Assembly (NCBI RefSeq): GCF_009689005.1
Contig: NZ_AP021879.1
Location: forward strand, 1,612,001 to 1,676,000
Length of the DNA: 64,000 nt
Source of the DNA: Desulfosarcina ovata subsp. ovata
GTDB lineage: Bacteria > Desulfobacterota > Desulfobacteria > Desulfobacterales > Desulfosarcinaceae
Direction: 5' to 3'
Made by a program: the position numbers and the translations under genes. The notes under the pieces are model-generated. The model was given only the letters and a program-made list of their open reading frames with translations. It was not told the origin of the DNA and made no database searches. The stretch's first letter is position 1, and every line of letters begins with the position of its first letter. Shown one piece after another: positions 1 to 9,148 of this stretch.

Positions 1-624
1 CCGCTGGATCTCAAAGCCATCGCCGATTCCGGCTTTACGCGCATTCCGGTCATCGATGGCGATTTTGATCATGTCGTCGGTATTCTCAATATCAAGGATA
101 TTTTCATGCACCAGGCGACCACGGAAACGCCGGTGGATGTGCGCGCCATCATGCGCCCGCCCCATTTTGTTCCCGAAAATAAAAAAGCCGATCGGCTCCT
201 GCACCAGTTCAAGGCCCGCAAGGATCACATGTCCATCATCATCGACGAGCACGGCGGGGTCTGCGGCCTGATCACCCTCGAAGACGCCCTGGAAGAACTG
301 GTTGGCGAAATCCGTGATGAAACCGACAAGGAAGAGCCGCACATCGTCAGTAAAAAACCCAGGGAGTGGATGGTGCTGGGCAAGTCGGACATTGAGGAGG
401 TCAACGAAAAAATCGGCATGCACATTCCCGAAACTGGAGACTACGATACCTTCTCCGGCTTCATTCTGGATCGCATCGGCCGGATTCCCGAAGAGGATGA
501 AACGTTCTCCATCGACGGTTTTAAAGTGGTGGTCAAGGAGGTGGACGGCAACCGGATCAAACGGTATCTGGTCCAGGCGGCCATGGAAACGGCACCAACG
601 GGTCCGGATCCTGCCATCCCATGA
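1..624 (+). CDS. CorC/HlyC-type CBS domain protein, 3' part
   Basis: The reading frame is open from the first base, so the 5' end lies outside the window; 207 codons remain. The visible part holds one and a half CBS repeats, with the typical 'TRIPVIDGD' and 'DEHGGVCGLITLEDALEELVGEI' style segments (second CBS near residues 75-105), followed by the C-terminal transporter-associated (CorC_HlyC) domain of about 80 residues. Members of this family are either cytosolic CorC-like proteins or membrane DUF21-CBS proteins linked to Mg/Co export or envelope functions; which one cannot be told without the N-terminus. The gene converges on efp, with a hairpin between them. Confidence 0.85.
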   Translation, partial: PLDLKAIADSGFTRIPVIDGDFDHVVGILNIKDIFMHQATTETPVDVRAIMRPPHFVPENKKADRLLHQFKARKDHMSIIIDEHGGVCGLITLEDALEELVGEIRDETDKEEPHIVSKKPREWMVLGKSDIEEVNEKIGMHIPETGDYDTFSGFILDRIGRIPEEDETFSIDGFKVVVKEVDGNRIKRYLVQAAMETAPTGPDPAIP

Positions 625-729
625 GATGATCCCGGGATCACCACCATGACCGACACCGACAACACGCGCGCATCGGCCACGGCAGGGTATGGCGACATCA
701 GCCTTAAGCGACATCAACGGATGATGAAT

Positions 730-766
730 CGGCCGGAAAAAAAATCGCTCTTTTTTTCCTCGGCCG
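730..766. terminator. Hairpin between convergent CBS-protein gene and efp
   Basis: An inverted repeat of CGGCC followed by GGAAAAAAA pairs with TTTTTTTCC and CGGCCG across a short loop, with one bulged base. It lies between two convergent genes and carries A and T runs inside the stem, so it could terminate in both directions. Confidence 0.55.
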
Positions 767-787
767 TTCGTCGTCTGCAACGGTGGA

Positions 788-1348
788 TTATTTGACCCGC
801 TCCACGTATTGACCGGTGCGGGTGTCGATGCGGATTTTCTCCCCTTCGTTAACAAAGGGGGGCACCTGGACCACGTGGCCGGTTTCCAGGGTGGCCGGCT
901 TGGTGGATCCGGCGGCCGTGTCGCCTTTGGCCCAGGGTTCGGCTTCGGTGATGGTGAGTTCCACAAAGTTTGGCAAAGAGATGCCGAGGGCCCTTTTTTC
1001 GAACATGAGCACATTACAGACGGTGTTTTCCTTCAGTAATGCCCTGGCTTCTCCCACTTGCTCCGCGTTCAGGAAATCCTGCTCGTAATTGGACGTGTTC
1101 ATGAAGCAGTAGTTGTCACCATCTGCATAGAGATATTCCATCTCCACCTCTTCAAGGTTGGCTTCCTTGAATTTTTCACCGGAGCGGTAGGTCTTATCGA
1201 ACTGCGAACCGCTGATCATGTTTTTCAGGCGACATTTGTACAGCGCCTGCCCCTTCCCCGGCTTGACGAATTCAAACTGAACGATCACATACGGATCGCC
1301 ATCAATCTCTATTTTCAATCCCTTGCGTAAATCACTGCTCTCGTACAT
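788..1348 (-). CDS. efp: Elongation factor P
   Basis: A 186-residue protein of the normal EF-P length with the three beta-barrel domains in order: N-terminal KOW-like domain, central OB domain, and C-terminal domain ending in 'RTGQYVERVK'. EF-P binds ribosomes stalled at polyproline stretches between the P and E sites and promotes peptide bond formation. The lysine modified in E. coli-type EF-P is kept as K32 within 'KPGKGQA'. No modification gene (epmA, epmB) is visible in the window. A GGGAGG lies about 10 bases before the ATG. The TrpF-like gene ends 26 bases upstream on the same strand, so the two are probably co-transcribed. Confidence 0.97.
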   Translation of the reverse strand: MYESSDLRKGLKIEIDGDPYVIVQFEFVKPGKGQALYKCRLKNMISGSQFDKTYRSGEKFKEANLEEVEMEYLYADGDNYCFMNTSNYEQDFLNAEQVGEARALLKENTVCNVLMFEKRALGISLPNFVELTITEAEPWAKGDTAAGSTKPATLETGHVVQVPPFVNEGEKIRIDTRTGQYVERVK

Positions 1349-1374
1349 ATCCTACAGACCTCCCTTTTATCTTC

Positions 1375-2148
1375 TTATTGGACGGGTCCATCCACTTCAA
1401 ACGGGTACCCGCTGCCACGCACGGCCGCCACCAGCCTGCGGACCCGTTCGAGATCCTTTTTAAACCGGATGGGCCGACCGGCATTGTCCACGGCATTGGT
1501 GCAGGTGCAACTATCGACACCGTAGGGTCGCACGGTTTCAATCCCGCGGACCACATTCTCAGGGGCAATCCCGCCGGCCAGGATCACCGGGATGTTGCTC
1601 TGGGCCACCAACCGCGCCGCAACCGACCAGTCACAGGTAAGCCCGGTGATGCCAACGAACCCGGCCTCGGGCTGATCGTCGCCATTTTCTCCCACCACCG
1701 TATCCGTTAAAAAAAAGTCGCTCAACGGCTCAAAACGGGCGGCCAGGGCCAGAACGGGTTCACCCCCATCAATATCATTTTGTGCGATGGGGATCGCCCG
1801 CATGATCTTTACTCCGGGAAATCGGCGCCTGACCTCGGCCTGCAAGGCAATGGCCGAGGCGGTGGCCGGATTCGCCGCGCCGTCCAACTGCTCGCAAAAA
1901 TGGATGATGTCGGGTCGATAATAGGCCAGTGTATCGAAAACAGCGTCCATATCCGAATAGAGTGGGATCAGGCTGCTCACAGCGCCCTTCTCGCGAACCA
2001 ACCGGATGGTGTTCCGCAGGATCGGATCATGACGATGATCCACGTCGGTGATCACACTGCCAATGTGATCCACTCCGCAATCAATGACCGCCCGGGCCTC
2101 CGCAGGAGTCTGGATTTCGTAGATCTGAACGATGGGTTGTAGTGGCAT
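1375..2148 (-). CDS. TrpF-like (phosphoribosylanthranilate isomerase-like) TIM-barrel protein
   Basis: A 257-residue single-domain protein. The C-terminal half matches the TrpF fold: 'CDW' with the conserved Asp, then 'VILAGGIAPENV' and 'RPYGVDSCTCTNAVD', the phosphate-binding end of the barrel. At the N-terminus, where real TrpF has Lys-Ile-Cys-Gly carrying the catalytic Cys, this protein has Q8-I9-Y10-E11, so the general base is missing. It also stands alone, with no trp gene nearby. I infer a related sugar-phosphate isomerase or binding role rather than tryptophan synthesis. The start at 2148 is where homology begins; the frame stays open to an ATG at 2277, so a longer N-terminus cannot be excluded. 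Confidence 0.65.
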   Translation of the reverse strand: MPLQPIVQIYEIQTPAEARAVIDCGVDHIGSVITDVDHRHDPILRNTIRLVREKGAVSSLIPLYSDMDAVFDTLAYYRPDIIHFCEQLDGAANPATASAIALQAEVRRRFPGVKIMRAIPIAQNDIDGGEPVLALAARFEPLSDFFLTDTVVGENGDDQPEAGFVGITGLTCDWSVAARLVAQSNIPVILAGGIAPENVVRGIETVRPYGVDSCTCTNAVDNAGRPIRFKKDLERVRRLVAAVRGSGYPFEVDGPVQ

Positions 2149-2300
2149 TATCCTGTGCAGTTCTAAGCGGTTAATCTCAGACAAGGTACGATGTTTGGTG
2201 GCCGTCTCTACCACATCCATCTTTTTTGTGCAAATTGTATCACCGGTCACGACGATTGATCGTGAAAAAGAATTCATTCAACGGCCGGCACCACCTGAAC

Positions 2301-3719
2301 TCAAGGCCCCGGGAACCCGGCAGGATCCCGGTCCGCGGGTTGACCGTCGGCAAGCGAATCGATGATCGGTTGGAGCATTTTGTAGTAAGTCCGAATACGA
2401 TCCACATAAGTCACCGCCTCTTTCCCCCGGGCATAACGATGCTCAAGTGTCGTGTAGTATTTCTTCTGTTGCAAGAAGGGTAGCACCGAGCGGACCCCCC
2501 GCCAACTGTTCGGCGGTTTGCCCAAGCGCTTGGCCAGGGTTTGGGCGTCGTTCAAATGGCCGAAACCGATGTTGTAGGCTGCAAGGGCCATGAAGGTCCG
2601 GTCCGGTTCGGGAACCGACGGGCCCACCTGGCGATGCAGACGGGCCAGATACCGGGTGCCGGCAAGGATCGACGTCTCCACGTCCGTCCGATCCTCTATA
2701 CCCATGGCAGTGGCCGTTTCCCGGGTCAACATCATTATCCCGCGAACCCCCGTGTAACTAGTTGCCCGGGGGTCCCAGTGAGATTCCTGATAAGCCTGGG
2801 CGGCCACAAGCTTCCAGTCCAAGGCGTATTTTTGTGCCGCCGTTTTGAAAAACGCGCGATATCGGGGAAGTCGGCTTTTGATTCGCCGGCGATATCGGGC
2901 AAGATCGACATAATCAAAGGATTCCAGATGGCGGTAGTAGTGTTCCACAAGGCCATTGATGGTTTCACGGGTATCCTTGCGGTTGAACCATTGGTGAATG
3001 GCCTGGGTCAAACGCCGGTTCCGCGGGTCTGTCGCCCAAGCCAGCTGCCGGGAGGGCTGCAGGCTCATCAGAATTTTAAGTTCCGGGTAATCGTGATGGG
3101 TCATGGCAATGATGTTGGAGTCCACCAGTGTCAGCGGCAGGGCACGGTTCCAGACCATTTGGAGAAGATCCTCGGCATTGTATGCGGAGAGGATCTGCCA
3201 GTGGATCGCCGGGTAACGCTGACGGAGATTTTCAAGGATTTCGATCCGGGCACTGCTGCCGGTCATCCAGAGGGTATACGCGTCGAGCTGCGTTTCTCCC
3301 CGGATCTCAACACCGCCACGGCGCCCGACCACCTGCTGGGTAATTTCAAGGTAGCCCGGCCCCAATGCCAGGAGCTTGGCGCTCTGGCTGCCAAACGGGA
3401 AACCGGCGGCGATGATGTCGCCACGGCCGGCCTTGAGTGCGGCGACCATCTCGGCCTCCTCTTCAAGGATTTCAACCCGCAGCCGCAGACCAAGGGAACG
3501 AGCAAAGGATTTGACCAGATCATATTCGAACCCGGCATGACCGTGGGGACCTTCATAATAGCAGGCCACGTTGTTGCGGGTAATCAAAACCAGTTCACCA
3601 CGGGATTTGAGGGTTTTCAGGTCATCCTTAAGCAATTTCTGATCACAGCCTGCAATCAGAAGAACCCAGATCAGTGCAATCAAGCGGTATTTGCCGAGCC
3701 GTCGCTTCGTCAAGTGCAT
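2301..3719 (-). CDS. mltF: MltF-type membrane-bound lytic transglycosylase (lipoprotein)
   Basis: A 472-residue protein with two domains: a periplasmic solute-binding-like domain (about residues 30-245) and a C-terminal SLT goose-type lysozyme domain (about 290-430) with the catalytic glutamate E312 in the 'QESHWDP' motif. This is the MltF layout; such enzymes cut the MurNAc-GlcNAc bond of peptidoglycan, giving 1,6-anhydro products. The chosen ATG at 3719 gives a clear lipoprotein signal: basic residues, a hydrophobic run and the lipobox LIAGC. An ATG at 3803 would add 28 residues ahead of the signal and is unlikely. Length is close to E. coli MltF. It is divergent from guaA and monocistronic. 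Confidence 0.85.
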   Translation of the reverse strand: MHLTKRRLGKYRLIALIWVLLIAGCDQKLLKDDLKTLKSRGELVLITRNNVACYYEGPHGHAGFEYDLVKSFARSLGLRLRVEILEEEAEMVAALKAGRGDIIAAGFPFGSQSAKLLALGPGYLEITQQVVGRRGGVEIRGETQLDAYTLWMTGSSARIEILENLRQRYPAIHWQILSAYNAEDLLQMVWNRALPLTLVDSNIIAMTHHDYPELKILMSLQPSRQLAWATDPRNRRLTQAIHQWFNRKDTRETINGLVEHYYRHLESFDYVDLARYRRRIKSRLPRYRAFFKTAAQKYALDWKLVAAQAYQESHWDPRATSYTGVRGIMMLTRETATAMGIEDRTDVETSILAGTRYLARLHRQVGPSVPEPDRTFMALAAYNIGFGHLNDAQTLAKRLGKPPNSWRGVRSVLPFLQQKKYYTTLEHRYARGKEAVTYVDRIRTYYKMLQPIIDSLADGQPADRDPAGFPGP

Positions 3720-3831
3720 GGGTGCCGGAAAATCTGTGAGTTGATATTCATCCGCGGATGCATGGAACCGCTCCCCGGATCGCTGGTAATAGTATCGGCC
3801 CATATTCGTGTTTGGTTAAATATCAACGGCA

Positions 3832-3860
3832 TCTATAATCGCAGAGCCGGAATTAATCAA
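3832..3860 (-). promoter_or_regulatory. Candidate sigma-70 promoter for mltF
   Basis: On the minus strand TTGATT and TATAGA are separated by 17 bases, about 110 bases upstream of the chosen mltF start. Each hexamer matches consensus at four of six positions, so this is only a candidate. Confidence 0.35.
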
Positions 3861-3932
3861 CCTGACGGAAACCGGCACACCCAGCGTACAACACTTTGGG
3901 GAATCAGATGGTGGGCGCCGCTGTGATTCAAT

Positions 3933-3960
3933 TTGCCACCGGTTGCCTTTTTCATATGAT
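3933..3960 (+). promoter_or_regulatory. Candidate sigma-70 promoter for guaA
   Basis: TTGCCA and TATGAT, each five of six matches to consensus, are separated by 16 bases and end 76 bases before the guaA start codon. Confidence 0.5.
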
Positions 3961-4036
3961 AGTGCTATTACGCCCCAAAATCGATCAAACCGTTGGATTA
4001 CGGCGTATTTGTTACGCTGTTGCCTGGAGATAGACC

Positions 4037-5566
4037 ATGATTGTGATCATCGATTTCGGTTCCCAGTTTAACCAGCTTATCGCCAGACGGGTCCGGGAAT
4101 GCCGTGTCTACTGTCAGATCGAACCGCCGACCATCACCGCAGAGGAAATCCGGTCCCTGGCACCGGAAGGCATCATTCTGTCAGGAGGCCCATCCAGCAT
4201 TTACGAAAAGGGCAGCCCCCGTGTAGACGACCGAATTTTTACGCTGGGTATCCCGGTGTTGGGAATCTGCTACGGCATGCAGTTCATGGTGGACAGCCTG
4301 GGGGGGGACGTCAGAAAAGCCGACAAACGGGAGTACGGCTTTGCCACGCTCTTCACCAAGTCCAACAGCGTGCTCTTCAACGGAATCGAGGGGGAAACGG
4401 TCACCTGGATGAGCCATGGTGACTCCATTCAGGCGGTACCGCAAGGATTTGAAGTCACGGCATCGACGGAAAACACCACCATCGCTGCCATCGCCGATGC
4501 GCAAAAACAATTTTATGGGGTCCAGTTTCATCCCGAGGTCGAGCACACGGTCAAGGGCCGCCAAATCATCCGCAACTTTCTCTATGACATTTGCGGATGC
4601 AAGCGGTCCTGGACCATGAAGTCCTTTGCTCGGGAAACCATCGAACAGATTCGCGAAAAAGTCGGTGACAAAAAGGTTATCCTCGGACTTTCCGGGGGGG
4701 TGGACTCTTCGGTGACCGCCCTTTTGATTCATCAGGCCATCGGCAAGCACCTGACCTGCATTTTCGTGGATAATGGTTTGCTGCGCAAGGACGAGGCCGC
4801 CCAACTGAAGTTGAAACTAAAGAGCCACCTGAACATCAACATCCGTTTCGTCAATGCTGCGGCCCAGTTTATCAAAGCCCTTTCCGGCGTTAGCGACCCG
4901 GAGCGAAAACGCAAAATCATCGGCAAGATCTTCATGGATGTGTTCGAAGCCGAAGCCAAAAAAATCAAGGATGCCGATTTTCTGGCCCAGGGCACCCTTT
5001 ACCCCGATGTGATCGAGTCGCGATCCGCCTTCGGTGGTCCCACTGCGGTAATCAAGTCCCATCATAATGTGGGCGGACTGCCTAAGAAGATGAAGCTCAA
5101 GCTGGTGGAACCACTGCAGTATCTGTTCAAGGATGAGGTGCGAAAACTGGGCAAAACCCTTGGACTGGATGAAGATCTGGTCTGGCGGCAACCTTTTCCC
5201 GGCCCGGGGCTGGCCATTCGGGTAATCGGAGAAGTCACCAAAAAACGGCTGGACGTACTGCGTGAGGTGGACGCGGTACTCCAGGAAGAGATTCGCGCGG
5301 GTGGATACTATCGCAAACTCTGGCAGTCCTTTGCCGTACTGCTGCCCATTAAAAGTGTGGGGATCATGGGGGACGGTCGCACCTACGAAAATATTGTGGC
5401 CATCCGGGCCGTGACCAGCAAGGATGCCATGACCGCCGACTGGGCCAGGCTGCCCCATAAACTGTTGGGCAAGATATCCAACCGGATCATCAACGAGGTC
5501 CGCGGCGTCAATCGGGTGGTATACGACATCAGTTCCAAACCCCCCAGCACCATCGAGTGGGAATAA
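4037..5566 (+). CDS. guaA: GMP synthase (glutamine-hydrolysing)
   Basis: A 509-residue full-length GuaA. It converts XMP, ATP and glutamine to GMP, the last step of de novo GMP synthesis. The N-terminal class I amidotransferase domain has the nucleophile C78 in 'GICYGMQ' and the His/Glu pair in 'FHPEVEHT'. The ATP pyrophosphatase domain follows with the PP-loop '[10 protein letters not shown]' near residue 220. The C-terminal dimerisation domain has '[13 protein letters not shown]' and the usual '[10 protein letters not shown]' end. GGAGA stands eight bases before the ATG. A coiled-coil protein gene starts six bases after the stop, so both probably share one transcript. guaB is not in the window. 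Confidence 0.98.
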   Translation: MIVIIDFGSQFNQLIARRVRECRVYCQIEPPTITAEEIRSLAPEGIILSGGPSSIYEKGSPRVDDRIFTLGIPVLGICYGMQFMVDSLGGDVRKADKREYGFATLFTKSNSVLFNGIEGETVTWMSHGDSIQAVPQGFEVTASTENTTIAAIADAQKQFYGVQFHPEVEHTVKGRQIIRNFLYDICGCKRSWTMKSFARETIEQIREKVGDKKVILGLSGGVDSSVTALLIHQAIGKHLTCIFVDNGLLRKDEAAQLKLKLKSHLNINIRFVNAAAQFIKALSGVSDPERKRKIIGKIFMDVFEAEAKKIKDADFLAQGTLYPDVIESRSAFGGPTAVIKSHHNVGGLPKKMKLKLVEPLQYLFKDEVRKLGKTLGLDEDLVWRQPFPGPGLAIRVIGEVTKKRLDVLREVDAVLQEEIRAGGYYRKLWQSFAVLLPIKSVGIMGDGRTYENIVAIRAVTSKDAMTADWARLPHKLLGKISNRIINEVRGVNRVVYDISSKPPSTIEWE

Positions 5567-5572
5567 CCGGCA

Positions 5573-6439
5573 ATGAACGAAACTGACGATTCCGCCCGGT
5601 TCACCATTCGTGATGACGAAACCGTGCCGGACACCCCATACATGGCCGATGCGGAGAACCTGCGCATCGACAAACTGAGCATCCGCATCACACTGGTGGC
5701 GATCCTGATCCCGTGCCTGCTGGTCGTCGTTCTGGCCGTTGCCTACCTGGATATTAGAAACCGGGTGATCAGTACACAGACCTCAGGTTCCATGGGAGTC
5801 CAGAATCTTGCCAAGGATCTGGATTCCCGATTTTCGAGTCTATCCCTCAAACAGGCCACGATTGAGGAAAATCTCGCCGAACAGGCAAAGGCCATGGAAA
5901 CGGCCACGGCCGGCATCCAGGTAAACATGAAAAAGCGCGTTGACGAGTTGCAGCGCATTGTCGAGAAAAAAACCGATCAGGCAGCACTGGATGCATTGAA
6001 TGAAAAGACGCAGGCCACCCTCGCCGATTTGCAAAAAGCAATGTCCGAATTGAATGCGGGGTTCGACAAGTTCGACGAAGAACTGGCCAGCCAGATTCTG
6101 CGGATTGCCGACGGGATGAAAAAAGATCAGGAACTGCTCTCCAAAGTTCAAAAGCGGTTGCAACAGTTGGAAAATGAGAAATTGAGCAAGGAATCCCTGG
6201 ATCTGGCGATTGGCCTGGAGCGCCTCTCCCTGCAGGAAATGGTCAAGGGGAACATTCGGACCATGGATAACAAACTGGCCGGCCTGGAAAAAAAGCTGAC
6301 CGCATTGAACCAGCGCCTGGATTCACTATCCCGCAGCATATCAACGGCCGCGCCGGTTCGCACCTATTCGCCCCCACCACCGGAAACGAGCCCGCCATCC
6401 GGCGCTTCGGGACCGATCACCGAGCAGACCATCAATTGA
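5573..6439 (+). CDS. Single-pass membrane protein with long coiled coil, function unknown
   Basis: I do not recognise a named family. The 288-residue protein has an acidic cytoplasmic-type N-terminus (1-36), one hydrophobic segment at about 39-59, and then a long stretch (about 75-255) of heptad-rich sequence full of Glu, Lys, Leu and Gln, typical of a coiled coil. The last 25 residues are rich in Pro and Ser. The basic residue before the membrane segment and 'DIRNR' after it leave the topology open, but the coiled coil probably lies in the periplasm. It is tied to guaA by a six-base gap. A structural or scaffolding role is a guess. Confidence 0.75.
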   Translation: MNETDDSARFTIRDDETVPDTPYMADAENLRIDKLSIRITLVAILIPCLLVVVLAVAYLDIRNRVISTQTSGSMGVQNLAKDLDSRFSSLSLKQATIEENLAEQAKAMETATAGIQVNMKKRVDELQRIVEKKTDQAALDALNEKTQATLADLQKAMSELNAGFDKFDEELASQILRIADGMKKDQELLSKVQKRLQQLENEKLSKESLDLAIGLERLSLQEMVKGNIRTMDNKLAGLEKKLTALNQRLDSLSRSISTAAPVRTYSPPPPETSPPSGASGPITEQTIN

Positions 6440-6458
6440 TCGTGCCAATCTGGAAATT

Positions 6459-6497
6459 CCCCTTTTGCCTATTCCCGGACCGATAACGCAAAAAGGG
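6459..6497. terminator. Possible bidirectional terminator
   Basis: CCCCTTTTGC and GCAAAAAGGG form an imperfect stem across a 19-base loop between two convergent genes. The mismatch near the A/T run makes it a weak call. Confidence 0.35.
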
Positions 6498-6539
6498 AGC
6501 TTGGCCGATGAATGGGCATTAAAGCCGGCGGTGCGTGGA

Positions 6540-7286
6540 TCAGCCGATCCCCATGGCGGCCATCTTTTCCTCGATACGCCGGATGTCCACCGGCAGATCC
6601 ACCTCCGGCGAGTCGTAAGGGGTCACCACCACCCGAATCCGGTGGCCGTGCTCCATGGCCCGAAGCTGTTCAAGCTTTTCAATCTCCTCCAGCCGGCCCG
6701 GTGAAAGCAATTGGAAGCACTCGAGAAATTCTCGGGTGTAGGCATACACCCCCAAATGCTTATAAATGGTGTACCCGGAAAAACCGTCACGCCCCATGGG
6801 AATCGTTGCGCGGGAAAAATAGAGGGCGTCACCATTTTTATCGAAGGTGACTTTGACATCCTTGGGGTCGGTGATTTCCCGTTCGTCAACAATGGCAAAT
6901 GCCAGTGTGCTCATTTTCACGGACGGGTCTTCGGTAAACGGTTTCACCACCGCATCAAAACAACGGGGATCGACCAGCGGCTGGTCCCCCTGGATGTTGA
7001 CCACCACATCCCGCATCCCCAAACCAAGCCGTTCGGCCGCCTCAGCAACACGGTCGGTTCCCGATCGACAGGTCGATGCGGTCATCATCACATTGCCGCC
7101 AAACGCCTTGACCGCGGCCCGAATCCGTTCGTCATCGGTTGCCACATGAACCGTTTCAACGCGACTGGACTGACTGGCCCTCTGATAAACCCACTGCACC
7201 ATCGGCCGGCCACAGATGGGCGCCAGCGGTTTGCCATCGAACCGGGACGATCCGTAGCGTGATGGAATAATCACCACAACCCGCAT
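6540..7286 (-). CDS. kdsB: 3-deoxy-manno-octulosonate cytidylyltransferase
   Basis: A 248-residue protein of the usual KdsB length. It activates Kdo with CTP to CMP-Kdo for transfer to lipid A in the cytoplasm. The nucleotide-binding N-terminus 'IIPSRYGSSRFDGKPL' is typical, as are 'VATDDERI' and 'NIQGDQPLVDP', which bind the CTP/Mg and the sugar. The C-terminal part 'HLGVYAYTREFL' is also characteristic. AAGGAT stands eight bases before the ATG. The HIT gene ends 16 bases upstream on the same strand. Other Kdo genes (kdsA, kdsC, kdsD) are not in the window. Its presence supports an LPS-bearing outer membrane. Confidence 0.96.
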   Translation of the reverse strand: MRVVVIIPSRYGSSRFDGKPLAPICGRPMVQWVYQRASQSSRVETVHVATDDERIRAAVKAFGGNVMMTASTCRSGTDRVAEAAERLGLGMRDVVVNIQGDQPLVDPRCFDAVVKPFTEDPSVKMSTLAFAIVDEREITDPKDVKVTFDKNGDALYFSRATIPMGRDGFSGYTIYKHLGVYAYTREFLECFQLLSPGRLEEIEKLEQLRAMEHGHRIRVVVTPYDSPEVDLPVDIRRIEEKMAAMGIG

Positions 7287-7302
7287 TTAATAATATCCTT
7301 TC

Positions 7303-7635
7303 TTACCATACTTTCCCGCCCATCAGGTGCAGGTGCAGATGAAATATCACCTGTCCGCCGCCTTTTTCCACATTAAAGAGCAGCTTGTATCCAGCGGCAT
7401 CCACATTTTCCTTTTTGGCCATCTGTTTGGCGGTCATGATCATTTCCGCCAGGATGTCATGATCGCCCTCGGTGAGGTCGTTAATGCTGCGAATATGCCG
7501 CTTGGGAACGATCAACAGATGCACCGGTGCATGCGGATGGATATCGCGAAACACAACCAAGCGATCATTTTCGAATAAGAACTCGGTATCCATTTGCCCA
7601 CTGGCAATTTTACAAAACAAACAATCATTTTCCAT
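7303..7635 (-). CDS. HIT family nucleotide-binding protein (Hint/HinT type)
   Basis: A 110-residue histidine triad protein. The N-terminal 'CLFCKI' zinc-type cysteines and the C-terminal triad 'HLHLHLMGG' are both present. HinT-like proteins hydrolyse purine nucleoside phosphoramidates and adenylylated lysine; the physiological substrate here is unknown. I chose the second in-frame ATG at 7635: the AGGAG sits nine bases before it, but is immediately adjacent to the first ATG at 7644. It is probably co-transcribed with kdsB. Confidence 0.9.
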   Translation of the reverse strand: MENDCLFCKIASGQMDTEFLFENDRLVVFRDIHPHAPVHLLIVPKRHIRSINDLTEGDHDILAEMIMTAKQMAKKENVDAAGYKLLFNVEKGGGQVIFHLHLHLMGGKVW

Positions 7636-7975
7636 GACACGCATCTCCTGGAGCCTCTCCAGCCAATGAATTGGCCGGGGAGAAAACGGGGTGGCTGAAA
7701 ACCGGCTGTCCGGGTGTCTGTTCCTATCGGTTCATCAGCGACCTTGTCAAGAAGACAATTGCACCGTTGAAAAGCGCGCCGACACCGCACCATCAGTCGC
7801 TTTAAAAGTACGAAAATCCCTGGAATTCAATATTTAAGTTTTAAAATCGGCGACCGATAGAAGTGTACAACAAAGCAGCCTTCGCAGACCCATCCAACGG
7901 TAAGCGACGTGCCGAAATCCGAAAACGGATAACCAGACATGCCCAGCAAACGCATGGATCAAAGTGACCTGAAAC
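7636..7975. other. Divergent intergenic region HIT / response regulator
   Basis: This 340-base region holds no convincing gene. Its only recognisable signal is the sigma-28-like site listed at 7835-7860. No strong hairpin was seen. Confidence 0.5.
7835..7860 (+). promoter_or_regulatory. Candidate sigma-28 (FliA) promoter for the HD-GYP regulator-motA-motB operon
   Basis: TAAGTTTT, ten bases, then ACCGATAG resembles the FliA consensus TAAAGTTT-N11-GCCGATAA but is one base short in the spacer and differs at the last -10 position. It ends about 115 bases upstream of the first gene. Motor genes are commonly sigma-28 dependent, which fits. Confidence 0.4.
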
Positions 7976-9148
7976 ATGAATATCCTGATTGCCGATGATG
8001 ATCCTGTAACCTTGAATCTGCTGTCCTCACGGCTGGCCACATGGGGGCATGCCGTGTCCACGGCAGTTGATGGCAACGGTGCCTGGGAAATTATTCACCA
8101 GCAGCCCGTGGACATCGTTGTCAGCGACTGGATGATGCCCGGCCTGGACGGTATCGAACTGTGTCGCCGGATTCGCGCACTGGAAACCCCGGGATACGTT
8201 TATCTGATTTTGATCAGCGCCCAGGACTCGCGTGACGACGTTTTACACGGCCTGGAAAGCGGTGTCGACGATTACATTACCAAACCCATTGACCTGGGTG
8301 CACTGCGTGCCCGAATTGAAATCGGCGCCCGGATCGTCAACCTGGAGCGCAGTTTAAAACGTAAAATCGACATTATCACGGCCAATCATTATCAGACCAT
8401 TCACATGTTCACCCAACTTCTGGAAGTTTTTGACGAAGAGTTGGGCGGCCATTGCCGGCGAACGGCAAAACTGGCCTTGAAAATGGCTCGTCGGCATGCC
8501 GATGTGGGGGATGCCGAGGTCCCGATTGTGGAAACGGCGGCCCTGCTCCACGATATTGGCATGATTGGTATCTCGAAATCGATCCTGAACAAACGCCGGA
8601 CAGAAATGGTCGACAACGAACGGCAATTGTATCAATCCCACGCAGAAACGGGTGCCGGTATTATCGGAGAGATTGAAATCATGAAACCCGCCGCACTGCT
8701 GGTGCGAATGCATCATGAGCAGTTTAACGGAAAAGGGTTTCCCAAAGGGGTGTCGGGAGACGATATCCCGGTAGGGGCGCAGATTATTTCGGCGGCCAGC
8801 ATTTATGACAATATCCGCCATCGCGGCAAAGTCCCGCTTGATCGAATTCCCGACTCTCTGCAACCCTTAAGGGGGTACCAGCTGTCTCCACAGATGGTGG
8901 CCATGCTGCTTGAAATTAATATTGAACAACAGCATGACGAGGCACGCAAAACAGAAGAAGAGCTATCGCTCGACGATCTTGTTTCCGGAATGGTGCTGGC
9001 AGACCATGTGCGCATGCGGACCGGCGCCTTTGTCATGGCCGCCGACACGGTTCTGAATGACTATACGATCGATAAACTCAAACGTTACCACACCATCGGC
9101 ACCATCACCAACAAGGTGCTGATTCGTAAATCTTCCGTGAGGGGTTAA
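7976..9148 (+). CDS. Response regulator with HD-GYP-type output domain
   Basis: A 390-residue two-domain protein. The receiver (1-120) has the acidic cluster D7-D9, phosphoacceptor D51 in 'VVSDWMMPGLDG' and the lysine in 'ITKP'. The output domain (about 140-330) is HD-type: 'ALLHDIGMIG' supplies the metal-binding His-Asp, and 'HHEQFNGKGFP' stands where canonical HD-GYP has HHERxDGxGYP. HD-GYP enzymes hydrolyse cyclic di-GMP; the GYP-to-GFP change and Asn for Asp leave activity uncertain. A C-terminal extension of about 70 residues is unassigned. Its stop is directly followed by the motA ATG, so it is co-transcribed with the stator genes, pointing to control of motility by c-di-GMP. Confidence 0.85.
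   Translation: MNILIADDDPVTLNLLSSRLATWGHAVSTAVDGNGAWEIIHQQPVDIVVSDWMMPGLDGIELCRRIRALETPGYVYLILISAQDSRDDVLHGLESGVDDYITKPIDLGALRARIEIGARIVNLERSLKRKIDIITANHYQTIHMFTQLLEVFDEELGGHCRRTAKLALKMARRHADVGDAEVPIVETAALLHDIGMIGISKSILNKRRTEMVDNERQLYQSHAETGAGIIGEIEIMKPAALLVRMHHEQFNGKGFPKGVSGDDIPVGAQIISAASIYDNIRHRGKVPLDRIPDSLQPLRGYQLSPQMVAMLLEINIEQQHDEARKTEEELSLDDLVSGMVLADHVRMRTGAFVMAADTVLNDYTIDKLKRYHTIGTITNKVLIRKSSVRG

Larger units (their letters stand above)
3720..4036. other. Divergent promoter region between mltF and guaA
   Basis: This 317-base stretch holds no convincing gene. It contains one sigma-70-like candidate for each direction, listed separately, and a sense-strand GGAGA just before guaA. Confidence 0.6.

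Noticed and set aside
646..795. 49-codon + strand frame after the CBS gene
   Set aside because: It runs through the hairpin and into the end of efp on the other strand, lacks a clear ribosome binding site and has low-complexity sequence.
2541..3926. 461-codon + strand frame opposite the lytic transglycosylase gene
   Set aside because: It is the complement of a clear MltF gene with a lipobox and catalytic Glu; the + strand protein has no recognisable domain.
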